Notes: generated by a model not told the origin, from the letters alone. A stretch of DNA of 64,000 nucleotides from Sporobacter sp038405045 (GCA_038405045.1 JBBZIV010000001.1:744001-808000); one strand, 5' to 3'. Numbered from the stretch's first letter, positions 33,374 to 42,487 are shown. Numbers and translations are program-made.

Positions 33374-34660
33374 TTACGATGCGTTGATAACGTCTGGGTC
33401 AAGCTGCGGTTTCGGCCGGTAAACAATCCGCGGTGATTCTGTGCCGACAACAGATTCTTTAGTAATGACGACCTTTTCAATCTTATTATCGGACGGCACG
33501 TCATACATAATGTTCATCATAATGCCTTCCATAACACTGCGCAAACCGCGCGCGCCGATTTCCATGTCAATGGCCTTGTCGGCAATAGCCGCCAGGGCGT
33601 CTTCGTTAAACTCGAGCGTGACATGATCGTAGCTCATCAAAACGGTATACTGCCGCGTCAGGGCATTTTTCGGTTCCTTGAGAATCCGAATCAGATCATC
33701 GCGGCTTAAGGACTGGAGCGTCGTGATGACCGGCATCCGGCCGACAAGCTCCGGAATAAGCCCATATTTGAGCAGATCGTGTGCTTGAATATGCTTGAGC
33801 GTCTGACCGATGTCTTTGTCCTTTTTGCTTTTGATCTCCGCGCCAAAGCCCATGCTCTTCTTGTCGAGCCTGTTTTCAATGATGCGCTCGACGCCGTCAA
33901 ACGCGCCGCCGCAGATGAAAAGTATGTTCGTCGTGTCGATGCTGATGAATTCCTGATGCGGGTGCTTGCGCCCGCCCTGCGGCGGAACGTTGGCAACCGT
34001 CCCCTCCAGTATTTTCAGCAGCGCCTGCTGAACGCCCTCTCCGGAAACGTCGCGCGTGATGGACGTATTCTCGCTTTTGCGGGCAATCTTGTCGATTTCG
34101 TCGATATAAATGATGCCGCGCTGCGCGCGCTCAACGTCGAAGTCTGCCGCCTGCAACAGGCGAAGCAGAATGTTTTCAACGTCATCACCGACATAGCCCG
34201 CCTCGGTCAAGGTCGTTGCGTCGGCAATGGCGAACGGCACCTGCAGGATGCGCGCCAGCGTCTGCGCAAACAGCGTCTTGCCGCTCCCGGTCGGGCCGAC
34301 GAGCAGAATGTTACTCTTTTGCAGTTCCGTGTCGTTCGTGCCGCCGAAAAAAATACGCTTGTAATGGTTGTATACAGCGACGGCCAGGGAAATTTTCGCC
34401 GTCTCCTGCCCGATCACATACTCGTCGAGCACCGCCCTGATTTCCGCGGGCTTCGGGAGCTTTTCAGAAAGGTCTCCGCGATCGTCCGAGCGAACGATTT
34501 TCATGGGAACAAACTCATCGCCTAGAATGCTTGTGCACAGGGCGATGCACTCATTGCAGATGTACGACGCACCCTGACCGGCAATAATGCGGTTGACCTG
34601 ATCCTGCCGTTTTCCGCAGAAGCTGCAGCGAACGATTTTATTATCGTCATATTTTGCCAT
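33374..34660 (-). CDS. clpX: ClpX, ATPase subunit of the ClpXP protease
   Basis: ClpX unfolds substrates and feeds them to ClpP. The N-terminal zinc domain (CSFCGKRQ and ICNECI), Walker A GPTGSGKT, Walker B IIYIDEIDKI and the pore loop GYVGDDVE are all seen in 428 residues. The IGF loop for docking ClpP is represented by the sequence around LIPELVGRMPV. The ATG at 34660 is preceded by AGGAG. It lies 13 nt after clpP in a tig-clpP-clpX unit. Confidence 0.96.
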   Translation of the reverse strand: MAKYDDNKIVRCSFCGKRQDQVNRIIAGQGASYICNECIALCTSILGDEFVPMKIVRSDDRGDLSEKLPKPAEIRAVLDEYVIGQETAKISLAVAVYNHYKRIFFGGTNDTELQKSNILLVGPTGSGKTLFAQTLARILQVPFAIADATTLTEAGYVGDDVENILLRLLQAADFDVERAQRGIIYIDEIDKIARKSENTSITRDVSGEGVQQALLKILEGTVANVPPQGGRKHPHQEFISIDTTNILFICGGAFDGVERIIENRLDKKSMGFGAEIKSKKDKDIGQTLKHIQAHDLLKYGLIPELVGRMPVITTLQSLSRDDLIRILKEPKNALTRQYTVLMSYDHVTLEFNEDALAAIADKAIDMEIGARGLRSVMEGIMMNIMYDVPSDNKIEKVVITKESVVGTESPRIVYRPKPQLDPDVINAS

Positions 34661-34673
34661 ACGGAAATAACTC

Positions 34674-35255
34674 CTAACGCTTGGTAATAACGCTGTCGAT
34701 CAATCCGAACGCCTTTGCCTCCTCGGCTGTCAAGAAGTTGTCGCGCTCCGTCGCCTCACGGACGGCTTCAATGGGCTTGCCCGTGTTGTCGGCGAGGATT
34801 TTGTTGAGCCTGTCTTTCATCTTCAGGATGTTTTCGGCATGTATCTGTATATCGGTCGCCTGACCTCTGAAGCCGCCGGACGGCTGGTGAATCATAATCT
34901 CTGAATTGGGCAGCGCGATGCGTTTGCCCTTGGCGCCTGCCGCGAGTAAAAAAGCACCCATGCTGGCGGCAAGGCCGATACAAATCGTGGAAACATCCGC
35001 CTTGATATACTGCATCGTGTCATAGATGGCAAAACCGGCTGTGACGGAACCACCGGGACTGTTGATATAAAACTGAATGTCCTTGTCGGGGTCCTGCGCT
35101 TCGAGATACAACAGCTGGGCGACGACGAGACTGGCCGTCGTATCGTTGACCTCTTCGCCAAGAAAAACGATGCGGTCGTTTAGCAGTCTTGAAAAAATAT
35201 CGTAGGAACGCTCACCGCGCGAGGTCTGCTCAACAACGTATGGCACTAAACTCAT
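34674..35255 (-). CDS. clpP: ClpP protease subunit
   Basis: Serine protease forming the ClpP tetradecamer. The catalytic serine in GLAASMGAFLL and histidine in MIHQPSGG are clear, with the typical INSPGGSVTAG loop. The ATG at 35255 (starting MSLVPYVVEQTSRGERSYD) follows AAGGAG by about 7 nt; the upstream open frame to 35297 has no such site. The 193-residue length is normal. It lies between tig and clpX. Confidence 0.96.
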   Translation of the reverse strand: MSLVPYVVEQTSRGERSYDIFSRLLNDRIVFLGEEVNDTTASLVVAQLLYLEAQDPDKDIQFYINSPGGSVTAGFAIYDTMQYIKADVSTICIGLAASMGAFLLAAGAKGKRIALPNSEIMIHQPSGGFRGQATDIQIHAENILKMKDRLNKILADNTGKPIEAVREATERDNFLTAEEAKAFGLIDSVITKR

Positions 35256-35341
35256 AATGTCAACTCCTTGAATTTGTCTGCGCCGTTCACACGTCAATGA
35301 TGTTAACCAGTTTATCCGTCCGATATTCCTTTTGTGACGGA

Positions 35342-36832
35342 TTATTCACTGTCCGCTTTGTCCGGCGCTGCTTTTTTCTTCCGGGCCGGTTTCTCCGGTT
35401 TTTCCGCCACTTCATCGGCTGACGCCTTTTTTGCGCGGGCGGGTTTTTCCGGTTTTTCCTCTGTTACTATATTATCGGCAGCTTCGCTATCCGTCTTAAC
35501 CTTTTTTGCTTTTTTCGCTTTCGGTTCCTTTTCGGCTTCTTCTTCAGCCGGCTTATACGCTTCAACCGTTGCATGGCTGCAGACAATTTTTGATGCGGCC
35601 TCCAGCATCACCTCGTGTTCCACCGTCTCCCGCGGAACAGATTCTTTGACGACGGACGGCTCAACCTTATACTTCTTTGCCAAGTCCTCGTAAAAGGCTT
35701 CGATATCGGCGTCCGTGGCGGTAATGTTTTCAAGCTCGGCAATCTTCTCCAGGCCGAGCGTTGTTTTGATCTGATGAACGGCGCTGGCGCGCATCGAGTC
35801 ACGGAAGCTCTCCGGCGTCATGCCCATCATGCTGGCGTAGGAATTAATGTCCATGCCGTAGGCGGCCAGCTGGCGCGTCATGTTCTGAACCGAGCCGTCA
35901 AGGTGTTCTTCCACCATCGCGTCGGGGATCTCCGCCTCAACCGATTCGGCCATTTTGGCCATCAAGGCGTTTTCAAAGGCCTTGTCGGCCTCCTCACGCT
36001 TCGTCTCAGCCAGACGGTCCCGAATGCTCTTTTTATACTCTGCCATGGTGTCAAATTCTGACACATCCTTGACGAATTCGTCGTCAAGCTCCGGCAGAAT
36101 GCTCTCTTTAACGTCTTTAACCGTCACCTTAAAAACAACGGGCTTTCCGGCAAGGTGCTCGTGATAATCCTGCGGGAAGACAAGATCCAGGTCTGCCGAA
36201 TCACCGGTGGCCATGCCAAGAATTTTATCTTCAAAGCCGGGAATAAACGTGTTCGAACCGAGCACAAGGTCATAGTTTTCGCCCTTGCCGCCTTCAAACG
36301 GCACGCCGTCAATAAAGCCCTCAAAATCAATCACGGCCGTATCGCCGTTTTTGGCCGGGCTTGTTGTTGACTGGATGCGCGCATTGCGGGCGCGCACGCT
36401 CTCAACCTCGCCGTCCACAGCGCTCTCGTCCACATCGGCCGGCATCTTAACGGCCGAAAGGCCCTTGTAGACAACGTTTTTGACTTCGGGATAGAGCTCG
36501 ACGGTAAATTTCACCTCGGCGGATTTATCGTCGTTTAAGTTGAAATCCGTCACCTTCGGATAGCCGACAGTTTTGAGCTTCTCCGCCGTCACGCCATGCG
36601 TGAAGACGGTGGGCAGAAGGGCGTCTAACGCATCGTTATAAAAAACGGAGGCGCCGTACATTCTCTCAATGATTTTACGCGGCGCTTTGCCTTTTCGGAA
36701 ACCGGGCACGGCGATCTGGCCCCTATTCTTTTTATAAGCGCCTTCCAGTGCCTGCTCGAATTCTTCCGCCGTCATCACGACGGTCAGCTCCGCTATTTTG
36801 TTGTCTTTCTTTTCACAGCTCGTTACGTTCAA
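35342..36832 (-). CDS. tig: Trigger factor with charged C-terminal tail
   Basis: A ribosome-associated chaperone and prolyl isomerase for nascent chains. The N-terminal ribosome-binding region contains VPGFRKGKAPRKIIE, the signature motif. The FKBP-like domain (AVIDFEGFIDGVPFEGGKGE) and the C-terminal chaperone domain follow. The last 65 residues are an unusual Lys/Ala/Glu tail with repeated EKPEKPAR blocks. The start is a TTG at 36832 behind AGGAGG; an ATG-TTT-TGA lies between that site and the TTG. The 496-residue length exceeds the common 430-450 because of the tail. Confidence 0.94.
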   Translation of the reverse strand: MNVTSCEKKDNKIAELTVVMTAEEFEQALEGAYKKNRGQIAVPGFRKGKAPRKIIERMYGASVFYNDALDALLPTVFTHGVTAEKLKTVGYPKVTDFNLNDDKSAEVKFTVELYPEVKNVVYKGLSAVKMPADVDESAVDGEVESVRARNARIQSTTSPAKNGDTAVIDFEGFIDGVPFEGGKGENYDLVLGSNTFIPGFEDKILGMATGDSADLDLVFPQDYHEHLAGKPVVFKVTVKDVKESILPELDDEFVKDVSEFDTMAEYKKSIRDRLAETKREEADKAFENALMAKMAESVEAEIPDAMVEEHLDGSVQNMTRQLAAYGMDINSYASMMGMTPESFRDSMRASAVHQIKTTLGLEKIAELENITATDADIEAFYEDLAKKYKVEPSVVKESVPRETVEHEVMLEAASKIVCSHATVEAYKPAEEEAEKEPKAKKAKKVKTDSEAADNIVTEEKPEKPARAKKASADEVAEKPEKPARKKKAAPDKADSE

Positions 36833-36879
36833 AACATTTTCCTCCTACGAACACGTCGCATTTATGGCATAGTCGGGGT

Positions 36880-36908
36880 ATTCTATCATAGAAAAAGCCC
36901 AATTGCAA
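36880..36908 (-). promoter_or_regulatory. Promoter of tig-clpP-clpX
   Basis: On the minus strand TTGCAA (36903-36908), a 17-bp spacer and TAGAAT (36880-36885). The distance to the TTG start is about 45 nt. Confidence 0.7.
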
Positions 36909-36913
36909 CAATT

Positions 36914-37603
36914 TTACCGGACTTTCACGGGCGAAAACTGCACATAGTCAGCCGAGACCATATGGAAGGATATACCTTCATAAAGCCCCGTAACGGCGTA
37001 CTGATGGCCGAGGCCGTGAATGTGGCCGTACCAGCAGTCACGAACGTTATAGCGGTGCAAAACGTCCAGAATGCCGCGACAGACATAATTTTTAAAAACG
37101 GGCGGATAATGCAGAAAACAGAGCTTTTCTGGGGCGTCTCCAGCCGCCTTCAGGGATGCCTCCAGACGCAGCACTTCCCTGTTCATCACCTTGCGATCGT
37201 GATCGGAGCCTGTTTCCTCCTCGAAAAACCAGCCGCGTGTTCCGCAAAGCGCCGCGCCGTCGATGATAAAGGCGTTGTTGTTGAGAATATCAATCGTCGT
37301 GATGTCTTCTTTGCTGAAAAAGGCTGCCATTTTCGATGCCGTCGACCACCAATAATCGTGGTTTCCCTTTAAAATCAGCTTTCGGCCGGGCAGACGGTCG
37401 ATGAACTTGAAATCTGCGGCGCTCTCGGAAAGCGACATCCCCCATGAAATGTCACCACAGAGAACGCATGTGTCACCGTCGCCGAGCGCTGCGAACCCGG
37501 CCGTTATTTTTTCAACATAGTTATCCCACCGCGCGCCGAAAACATCCATCGGCTTGTCGGTTCCAAACGACAGGTGCAGATCGCCGATTGCGTATACTGA
37601 CAT
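36914..37603 (-). CDS. Calcineurin-like metallophosphoesterase
   Basis: A 229-residue dimetal phosphoesterase-fold protein. It starts SVYAIGDLHLSFGTDKPMD with the first metal-binding D-H pair, then LCGDISW, the ILKGNHDYW motif, and the later metal ligands in FLHYPPVF and WYGHIHGLGH. The five motifs of the family are complete. The substrate is unknown. The ATG at 37603 follows GAAAGG by about 7 nt; an ATG at 37621 is less likely. It is divergent from the DUF1540 gene. Confidence 0.88.
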   Translation of the reverse strand: MSVYAIGDLHLSFGTDKPMDVFGARWDNYVEKITAGFAALGDGDTCVLCGDISWGMSLSESAADFKFIDRLPGRKLILKGNHDYWWSTASKMAAFFSKEDITTIDILNNNAFIIDGAALCGTRGWFFEEETGSDHDRKVMNREVLRLEASLKAAGDAPEKLCFLHYPPVFKNYVCRGILDVLHRYNVRDCWYGHIHGLGHQYAVTGLYEGISFHMVSADYVQFSPVKVR

Positions 37604-37689
37604 GGCATACCTTTCCTTCATACATATAAAAAATCATCGCCGGTGATAATAATCATGCCAATTGGCACGACAAACATCAGGAGGAAGCT

Positions 37690-37872
37690 ATGACTGACAG
37701 TAAACACAGTGACGTTCTCTACGGGGTCGGCTGCGACGCCGTCAACTGCAAGTTCCACGGGCATGACAACAGATGCTTTGCCGACAGCATTATGGTCGAA
37801 TCACCCGATGCGCATAAAAAGGCGGAAACCTTCTGCAGCACATTTGCGCCCCGCGCAACGGGCGTCCAGTGA
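37690..37872 (+). CDS. DUF1540 cysteine-rich small protein
   Basis: A 60-residue protein with the DUF1540 pattern: VGCDAVNCKFHG, CFADSIMVESPDAH and a final FCSTF, holding four spaced cysteines that may bind metal. The family is common in spore-forming Firmicutes but its function is unknown. CAGGAGGAAG precedes the ATG. A 12-nt perfect palindrome (TGCCAATTGGCA, 37656-37667) lies just upstream, so it may be an operator. It is one of three plus-strand genes in this window. Confidence 0.85.
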   Translation: MTDSKHSDVLYGVGCDAVNCKFHGHDNRCFADSIMVESPDAHKKAETFCSTFAPRATGVQ

Positions 37873-37878
37873 CCTCGA

Positions 37879-37903
37879 GCGGGGATGGCAAAGCCATCCC
37901 CGC
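37879..37903. terminator. Bidirectional hairpin between DUF1540 gene and thrC
   Basis: An 11-bp perfect stem (GCGGGGATGGC at 37879-37889 with its complement at 37893-37903) and an AAA loop, placed between convergent genes. T-runs are short on both sides, so termination may be partial or factor-assisted. Confidence 0.7.
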
Positions 37904-37926
37904 TTCCTGCACGATTGCTGCTGCCG

Positions 37927-39414
37927 TTATTTCAAGAATTGTTCGACGACGGCGGGCATATCTTCTTTTCCGACGCATGCGTCAAAACGCTTTGTTTTGC
38001 CGCGCAGCTGATGAAGCGGAAGCGGCGCCTTAACGCCGGTGACAGCTTCGAGCCGGTCGATGCCGTCCAGATCCTTGGCACCCGAATCATCACCAAGCGC
38101 GTCAAGCACGCTGTCGCAGAATTTGTAGGGGCTCGCCGTTGAGACGACGACGGTTTTTGTGGCGTCTCCCGTCTGCGCCCGGTAATTTTTCAAAACGCTG
38201 TACGCAACAGCGGTATGTGTGTCGATGAGATAGCGGCATTCCTTAAACGTCTCGGCAATCGTCTTCTTCGTCTCGTCGTCCGAGCTCCAGCCGCTCGTGA
38301 AGTCTTTGGCGATACCGGCTTTAATATCGTCAGACACCGAATAGACGCCTTTGTCTGCAAGCGCTTTCATATACCCCGCCACAAGTGCGTCGTCACCGCC
38401 GGAGAGTTCAAAGAGCAAGCGCTCTAAATTACTTGAGACGAGAATGTCCATTGACGGTGAAATCGTTGTGTAAAACGGCCTGTTTTTATTGTAAACGCCC
38501 GTTGTGATAAACTCGGTCAAAACGTCGTTGCAATTGGAGGCGCAGATAAGCCGCCCGATCGGCAGGCCCATTTTTTTTGCATAGAAACCGGCAAGAATAT
38601 TACCGAAATTGCCCGTCGGCACGCAGAAGTTGAGCGCCTCGCCCTTTTGAAGCGCACCCGTTTGAATCAGGTCACACCATGCCGATACATAATAGACAAT
38701 CTGCGGCAACAGACGACCCCAGTTAATGGAGTTGGCCGATGAGAGGAAATATCCGGCGCTGCCAAGCGCATGGCGCATGTGCTCATCCGAAAATATCGTT
38801 TTAACGCCGGCTTGTGCGTCGTCAAAATTGCCCACAACAGCACAAACGCCGACATTTTCACCTTCCTGCGTCGTCATCTGGAGCTTCTGCACATCGGAAA
38901 CGCCGTCCTCCGGATAAAAAACCATGATTTTCGTGCGCGGGACGTCCCGGAAGCCCTCGAGTGCCGCTTTGCCCGTATCGCCGGACGTCGCCACGAGGAT
39001 GCAGACATCCTTCGTCTCCCCCGTTTTGTCGAGCGAGGCTGTCAAGAGGTGCGGCAGTATCTGAAGCGCCATATCTTTAAACGCGCACGTCGGCCCGTGC
39101 CACAGCTCCAAAAATACTGTCTGCGCGTCGAGCGGGACGACGGGTGCCACAGCCGGGCTGTCAAAGGCGGCTGGGCCATAGGCCTTTTCGGCAAACGCGC
39201 GCAGCTCTTCCGGTGAAAAATCATCGAGGAAGAGGCCCATCAGGACTATTGCCCTGTCAATGTACGTCATATGGATGAGGCGCTCAAGCGTCTCGGCTGT
39301 TAAATTCGGCAGTGCTGTTGGGACAAAAAGGCCGCCGTCTCGTGATAAGCCCTGCGCGATGGCGCGGGCCGCCGATACGCTGATGCCCTGATCTCTGGTG
39401 CTTTGATACTGCAT
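37927..39414 (-). CDS. thrC: Threonine synthase
   Basis: A PLP enzyme converting O-phosphohomoserine to threonine. The 495 residues fit the longer fungal/gamma-proteobacterial-like type. The PLP lysine is in TCAFKDMALQI, and the phosphate-binding LVATSGDTGKAALEG and PTGNFGNILAGFYA follow. It starts 15 nt after yraN, so it probably shares the lepB-rbgA-rnhB-yraN message. No T-box or other leader is visible ahead of it. Confidence 0.94.
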   Translation of the reverse strand: MQYQSTRDQGISVSAARAIAQGLSRDGGLFVPTALPNLTAETLERLIHMTYIDRAIVLMGLFLDDFSPEELRAFAEKAYGPAAFDSPAVAPVVPLDAQTVFLELWHGPTCAFKDMALQILPHLLTASLDKTGETKDVCILVATSGDTGKAALEGFRDVPRTKIMVFYPEDGVSDVQKLQMTTQEGENVGVCAVVGNFDDAQAGVKTIFSDEHMRHALGSAGYFLSSANSINWGRLLPQIVYYVSAWCDLIQTGALQKGEALNFCVPTGNFGNILAGFYAKKMGLPIGRLICASNCNDVLTEFITTGVYNKNRPFYTTISPSMDILVSSNLERLLFELSGGDDALVAGYMKALADKGVYSVSDDIKAGIAKDFTSGWSSDDETKKTIAETFKECRYLIDTHTAVAYSVLKNYRAQTGDATKTVVVSTASPYKFCDSVLDALGDDSGAKDLDGIDRLEAVTGVKAPLPLHQLRGKTKRFDACVGKEDMPAVVEQFLK

Positions 39415-39429
39415 GTTCCGTTAGTCCTT

Positions 39430-39792
39430 TCACTCAAAAGCGTTGATAAGATGGTTAATAACCGGGTTTTCTGTTATAGCGCCCTGCGGCGCATAAATTT
39501 CGATGACGTCAAAGCGCGGCTGCAGCGGCGTCTCATTGGCACATAGCCAGAGGGCTGCCGTTTTGCGCAGGCGCTCCTGCTTGTTTCTGTCGACAAACTC
39601 GCGCGCTTCGGCAAAGCTGCTGTTTTTCCGCAGCTTGACCTCCACAAAGACGATATACCGCTCGTCGCGCACGATGAGGTCAATCTCCCCATAGCGCGAC
39701 CGGTATCCCATTGCGACAGGGATATAGTGACGGTCCCGGAGGTATTTCATGGCTCTGGCCTCGCCCCAGCTGCCGCGGAGCTTCGTATTCAA
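39430..39792 (-). CDS. yraN: YraN/UPF0102 endonuclease-like protein
   Basis: A 120-residue UPF0102 protein with a restriction-endonuclease-like fold. It carries RGSWGEARAMKYLRDRHY, YRSRYGEIDLIVRDERYIVFVEVKLR (shown split by family core residues GEID and VEVK), the E-x-D-EVK pattern of PD-(D/E)XK nucleases. The function is unknown. The start is a TTG at 39792, behind GGAGG. It overlaps rnhB by 4 nt, the usual pairing. Confidence 0.9.
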   Translation of the reverse strand: MNTKLRGSWGEARAMKYLRDRHYIPVAMGYRSRYGEIDLIVRDERYIVFVEVKLRKNSSFAEAREFVDRNKQERLRKTAALWLCANETPLQPRFDVIEIYAPQGAITENPVINHLINAFE

Positions 39793-40415
39793 TCCAAGGG
39801 CCTCCGATCAGCACCGCCGCCGAACAGCTTTTTCAGAAACGACCGCCGATGGACGGGCGACGGGCCGTGCGCGGCGATGCGCTCATAATGCACTTTCGTG
39901 CCATAGCCCTTGTGAACGTCGAATAGGTATTCCGGATACTCAAGAGCCAGCGTCCGCATAAAGCGGTCTCGGCTTACTTTGGCAAGTATCGACGCCGCGG
40001 CGATCGAGGCCGATTTGCCGTCCCCCCCGACAATGCAGCGGCAGACAGCCGTGACGCCTGTCGCCCTGTTGCCGTCAATGAGGGCGACTTCCGGTGGCAA
40101 GTCAAGGGCTTCGATGGCTCTATTCATCGCGAGAAATGTGGCGTTTAAAATATTCACGTCATCGATTTCACGGGCTGTCGCCGTGCCGACGGCACAGGAA
40201 ACAGCCGTTTGCGTGATCACATCAAAAAGCATCTCGCGCCGCTGTGCGCTGAGCTTCTTAGAGTCGTTCAGACCTGATATGATAACGCCCGGCGGCAGAA
40301 TAACAGCAGCGGCATAGACGGGTCCGGCAAGACATCCGCGTCCCGCCTCGTCTACGCCGCAGACAATCTGCCAACCGTCGGAGAAGCTTTCATTTTCGTA
40401 TGCCCACCAGTCCAC
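39789..40415 (-). CDS. rnhB: Ribonuclease HII
   Basis: RNase HII removes ribonucleotides embedded in DNA. The signature VCGVDEAGRGCLAGPVYAAA gives the first two acidic residues, ALIDGN the third, and the later AASILAKVSRDRFM block completes the site. The 208-residue length is normal. The start is a GTG at 40415 with GGAGTG upstream. It lies between rbgA and yraN, a conserved Firmicutes order. Confidence 0.95.
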   Translation of the reverse strand: MDWWAYENESFSDGWQIVCGVDEAGRGCLAGPVYAAAVILPPGVIISGLNDSKKLSAQRREMLFDVITQTAVSCAVGTATAREIDDVNILNATFLAMNRAIEALDLPPEVALIDGNRATGVTAVCRCIVGGDGKSASIAAASILAKVSRDRFMRTLALEYPEYLFDVHKGYGTKVHYERIAAHGPSPVHRRSFLKKLFGGGADRRPLD

Positions 40416-40422
40416 AGCATCA

Positions 40423-41280
40423 TCACTCCGGTCTCTCTAAGCTCACACGGCCGAGACGGCCGCCCCGGAATTCATCGAGAAGAATGACGGCCATGCGCTC
40501 CGTGTCAACGACGCCGCCCGGCAGTAAAAAGCCGCGCTTTTTCGCTGCTGCCGTCAAAAGGGCCACGCCATCATCACTTGTTAAGTCAATTTTATAGCGC
40601 TCGGCAAGCTTTTCCGGGCAGACGTCACGAAGGCGCAACAGGAGCTTTGCTGCCAGAGCCTCTCTGTCGAGTATCTGATCTTTAACAGCACCTGTAAAAG
40701 CAAGGTTCTCCGCAACCGTCTGGCTGTCGAACTTCGGCCAGAGGATGCCCGGCGTATCGAGCAGCTCGAGACCCGGCCCAAGAGTGATCCATTGCTTGCC
40801 ACGCGTGACACCCGGTCTGTCGGAGGCTTCCGCCGCCTTTCGCCCGGCTACGCGGTTAATAAACGACGATTTGCCGACATTCGGAATGCCGACAATCATC
40901 AGGCGTATCGTCCGTCCGGCCTGCCCTTTGGCGGCATAAGCTTCGATTTTATCCTTCAGAATACGGCGGACGGCGTCTGGAAACCCAGCCGTCCCTTTGC
41001 CGTTTTTAGAGTCCGTCTCCAAAACGGAAAGCCCCGCCGAGCGATAAGCAGCGGCCCAGCGTTTCGTCACAGCCGGGTCGGCCTGATCGATTCTGTTGAG
41101 GATTAAAAGGCGCGGTTTAGCACCGGCGATACTGTCCAGATCGGGGTTTCGGCTCGCGTATGGAATGCGCGCATCAACGATTTCACAGACGGCGTCGACA
41201 AGCTTTAAATTGTCCGCGATCATCCGCCGCGCCTTCGTCATATGGCCGGGAAACCACTGGATATTGATGTCTTCCTGCAT
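40423..41280 (-). CDS. rbgA: Ribosome biogenesis GTPase RbgA/YlqF
   Basis: A circularly permuted GTPase required for late 50S assembly. The 285 residues begin INIQWFPGHMTKARRMI, then carry G4 LNRID, G1 GIPNVGKSSFINRV, G2 with GVTRG and G3 DTPGIL in the permuted order. The C-terminal RNA-binding ANTAR-like domain follows. It is 6 nt after lepB and 7 nt before rnhB. The lepB-rbgA-rnhB order after rplS is the Bacillus arrangement. Confidence 0.95.
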   Translation of the reverse strand: MQEDINIQWFPGHMTKARRMIADNLKLVDAVCEIVDARIPYASRNPDLDSIAGAKPRLLILNRIDQADPAVTKRWAAAYRSAGLSVLETDSKNGKGTAGFPDAVRRILKDKIEAYAAKGQAGRTIRLMIVGIPNVGKSSFINRVAGRKAAEASDRPGVTRGKQWITLGPGLELLDTPGILWPKFDSQTVAENLAFTGAVKDQILDREALAAKLLLRLRDVCPEKLAERYKIDLTSDDGVALLTAAAKKRGFLLPGGVVDTERMAVILLDEFRGGRLGRVSLERPE

Positions 41281-41286
41281 CGACCG

Positions 41287-42009
41287 TTATCTGTACACGG
41301 TGCCGATTCGGGCAAACGACCGCGACCCATCCGTGTTTTGCCCGGGGATGAGCACAAAAAGCACCTTGCCGAGAATCTGGCGTGTGTCAACCATGCCGAC
41401 GTAATTGCTGCGGCTGTCGGTTGATTCATTGCGGTTATCACCCATGACAAAAACATTGCCCTTCGGGACGACGACGGGGCCGACAAAATCTTCGCGGCTG
41501 TGCGTTAAATCGTTAATATATTTTTCTTCAATGACCTTACCGTCAATTGAGACATCGCCCGTGTCAAAATCAATATCGACTGTTTGGCCTTCCGTCGCAA
41601 TGACTCGTTTGACAATCGGCGTATCGCCGAAGGCGACCGTTTTGATGATGACGATATCGCCGTATTTCGGCGTGTAAAACAGGTTTGTCAGAATAATCTT
41701 GTCGTTATTCACAAGCGTCGGCATCATGGAGGGGCCTTCAACGCCCATCACGCGGCCGATAAAAACAAATATCAGGATACCGCACAAAATAGCCGACACG
41801 ATACACTGCAGCCAATCATATAATTCCATTGCTGCCGACGTCTCATGCTTTTTCTCGTCTTTCGGAACTGCCGGGCTCTCGTCCACCGCCGCTTCATCGG
41901 CCGGTTCGCCATCGGCCCCGTCGGTTGTTTCCTCGTCATCGGCGTCTGGCCGGAGGTTGATGCCATATTTTATTTCAAGAAGGTCATAGTCAATTTCGTT
42001 TTCGTCCAT
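41287..42009 (-). CDS. lepB: Signal peptidase I
   Basis: LepB cleaves signal peptides of exported proteins. An unusually long acidic N-terminal cytoplasmic region (about 70 residues with DADDEETTDGADGE) precedes one membrane helix (CIVSAILCGILIFVFIG). The catalytic serine is in GPSMMPTL and the lysine in TPIVKRVIA, with GDNRNESTDSR at the end. The 240-residue length is longer than Bacillus SipS because of the N-terminus. GAGAGG precedes the ATG. It is separated from rplS by a terminator and has its own -10 box. Confidence 0.95.
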   Translation of the reverse strand: MDENEIDYDLLEIKYGINLRPDADDEETTDGADGEPADEAAVDESPAVPKDEKKHETSAAMELYDWLQCIVSAILCGILIFVFIGRVMGVEGPSMMPTLVNNDKIILTNLFYTPKYGDIVIIKTVAFGDTPIVKRVIATEGQTVDIDFDTGDVSIDGKVIEEKYINDLTHSREDFVGPVVVPKGNVFVMGDNRNESTDSRSNYVGMVDTRQILGKVLFVLIPGQNTDGSRSFARIGTVYR

Positions 42010-42075
42010 AAAACAAACCTCTCAGTCGTTGAGTATCGGCATCCATGTCATGTCGTTTCGCCATGTCTTTATATG

Positions 42076-42081
42076 ATTATA
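42076..42081 (-). promoter_or_regulatory. Probable -10 box of lepB
   Basis: A perfect TATAAT on the minus strand lies about 65 nt before the lepB start and just after the rplS terminator. The -35 region is T-rich and poor, so strength is uncertain. Confidence 0.5.
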
Positions 42082-42096
42082 CACAATTCGAGGATA

Positions 42097-42124
42097 AAAA
42101 AAAGAGGCCGCGGCCTCTTTTTTT
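42097..42124 (-). terminator. Terminator of rplS (28-bp perfect palindrome)
   Basis: Seven A residues, GAGGCCGCGGCCTC and seven T residues form an uninterrupted 28-bp palindrome. It would fold as a GC stem with a CGCG loop and a T-run on either strand, so it can terminate in both directions. Confidence 0.88.
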
Positions 42125-42145
42125 CTATTCTGAGTAACTTTTTGA

Positions 42146-42487
42146 TTAAATGCGTTCCTTAACTTTGGCTTTTTTGCCGACTCTGTTGCGCAGATAGTAC
42201 AGCTTTGCCCTTCTGACCTTACCCTGTCGAATTGTCTCAACGGAGACGATTGACGGGGAATGCACCGGGAACACCTTCTCACAGCCGACATTATAGGAAA
42301 TGCGGCGAACCGTAATCGTTTCATTGATGCCGCCGTGCTTTTTGGCGATAATCGTGCCTTCAAAAGCCTGATTGCGTTCGCGGTTGCCTTCCTTGACGCG
42401 AACCGTGACGCGCACTGTATCACCCACATTCATGGTGGGCAGCTCCGGCTTCATGTATCTTTCACTGAGCAGTTTGATGAGATCCAT
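42146..42487 (-). CDS. rplS: 50S ribosomal protein L19
   Basis: L19 sits at the 30S-50S interface. The 113 residues carry the family core VGDTVRVTVRVKEGNRERNQ (20 residues), then FEGTIIAKKHGGI and ETITVRRISYNVGCEKVFPV. The start MDLIKLLSERYM at 42487 is preceded by GGGAGG; the frame upstream to 42517 lacks one. It is transcribed alone: a strong promoter and a leader of about 128 nt precede it and a palindrome terminator follows. trmD and rimM, its usual neighbours, are absent from the window. Confidence 0.97.
   Translation of the reverse strand: MDLIKLLSERYMKPELPTMNVGDTVRVTVRVKEGNRERNQAFEGTIIAKKHGGINETITVRRISYNVGCEKVFPVHSPSIVSVETIRQGKVRRAKLYYLRNRVGKKAKVKERI

Noticed and set aside
39415..39429. 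T-box leader before thrC
   Set aside because: Only 15 nt separate thrC from yraN.
42022..42429. Minus-strand frame (135 codons) across rplS
   Set aside because: Different frame over the intact L19 gene and its terminator; Arg/Ser-rich and without domain.
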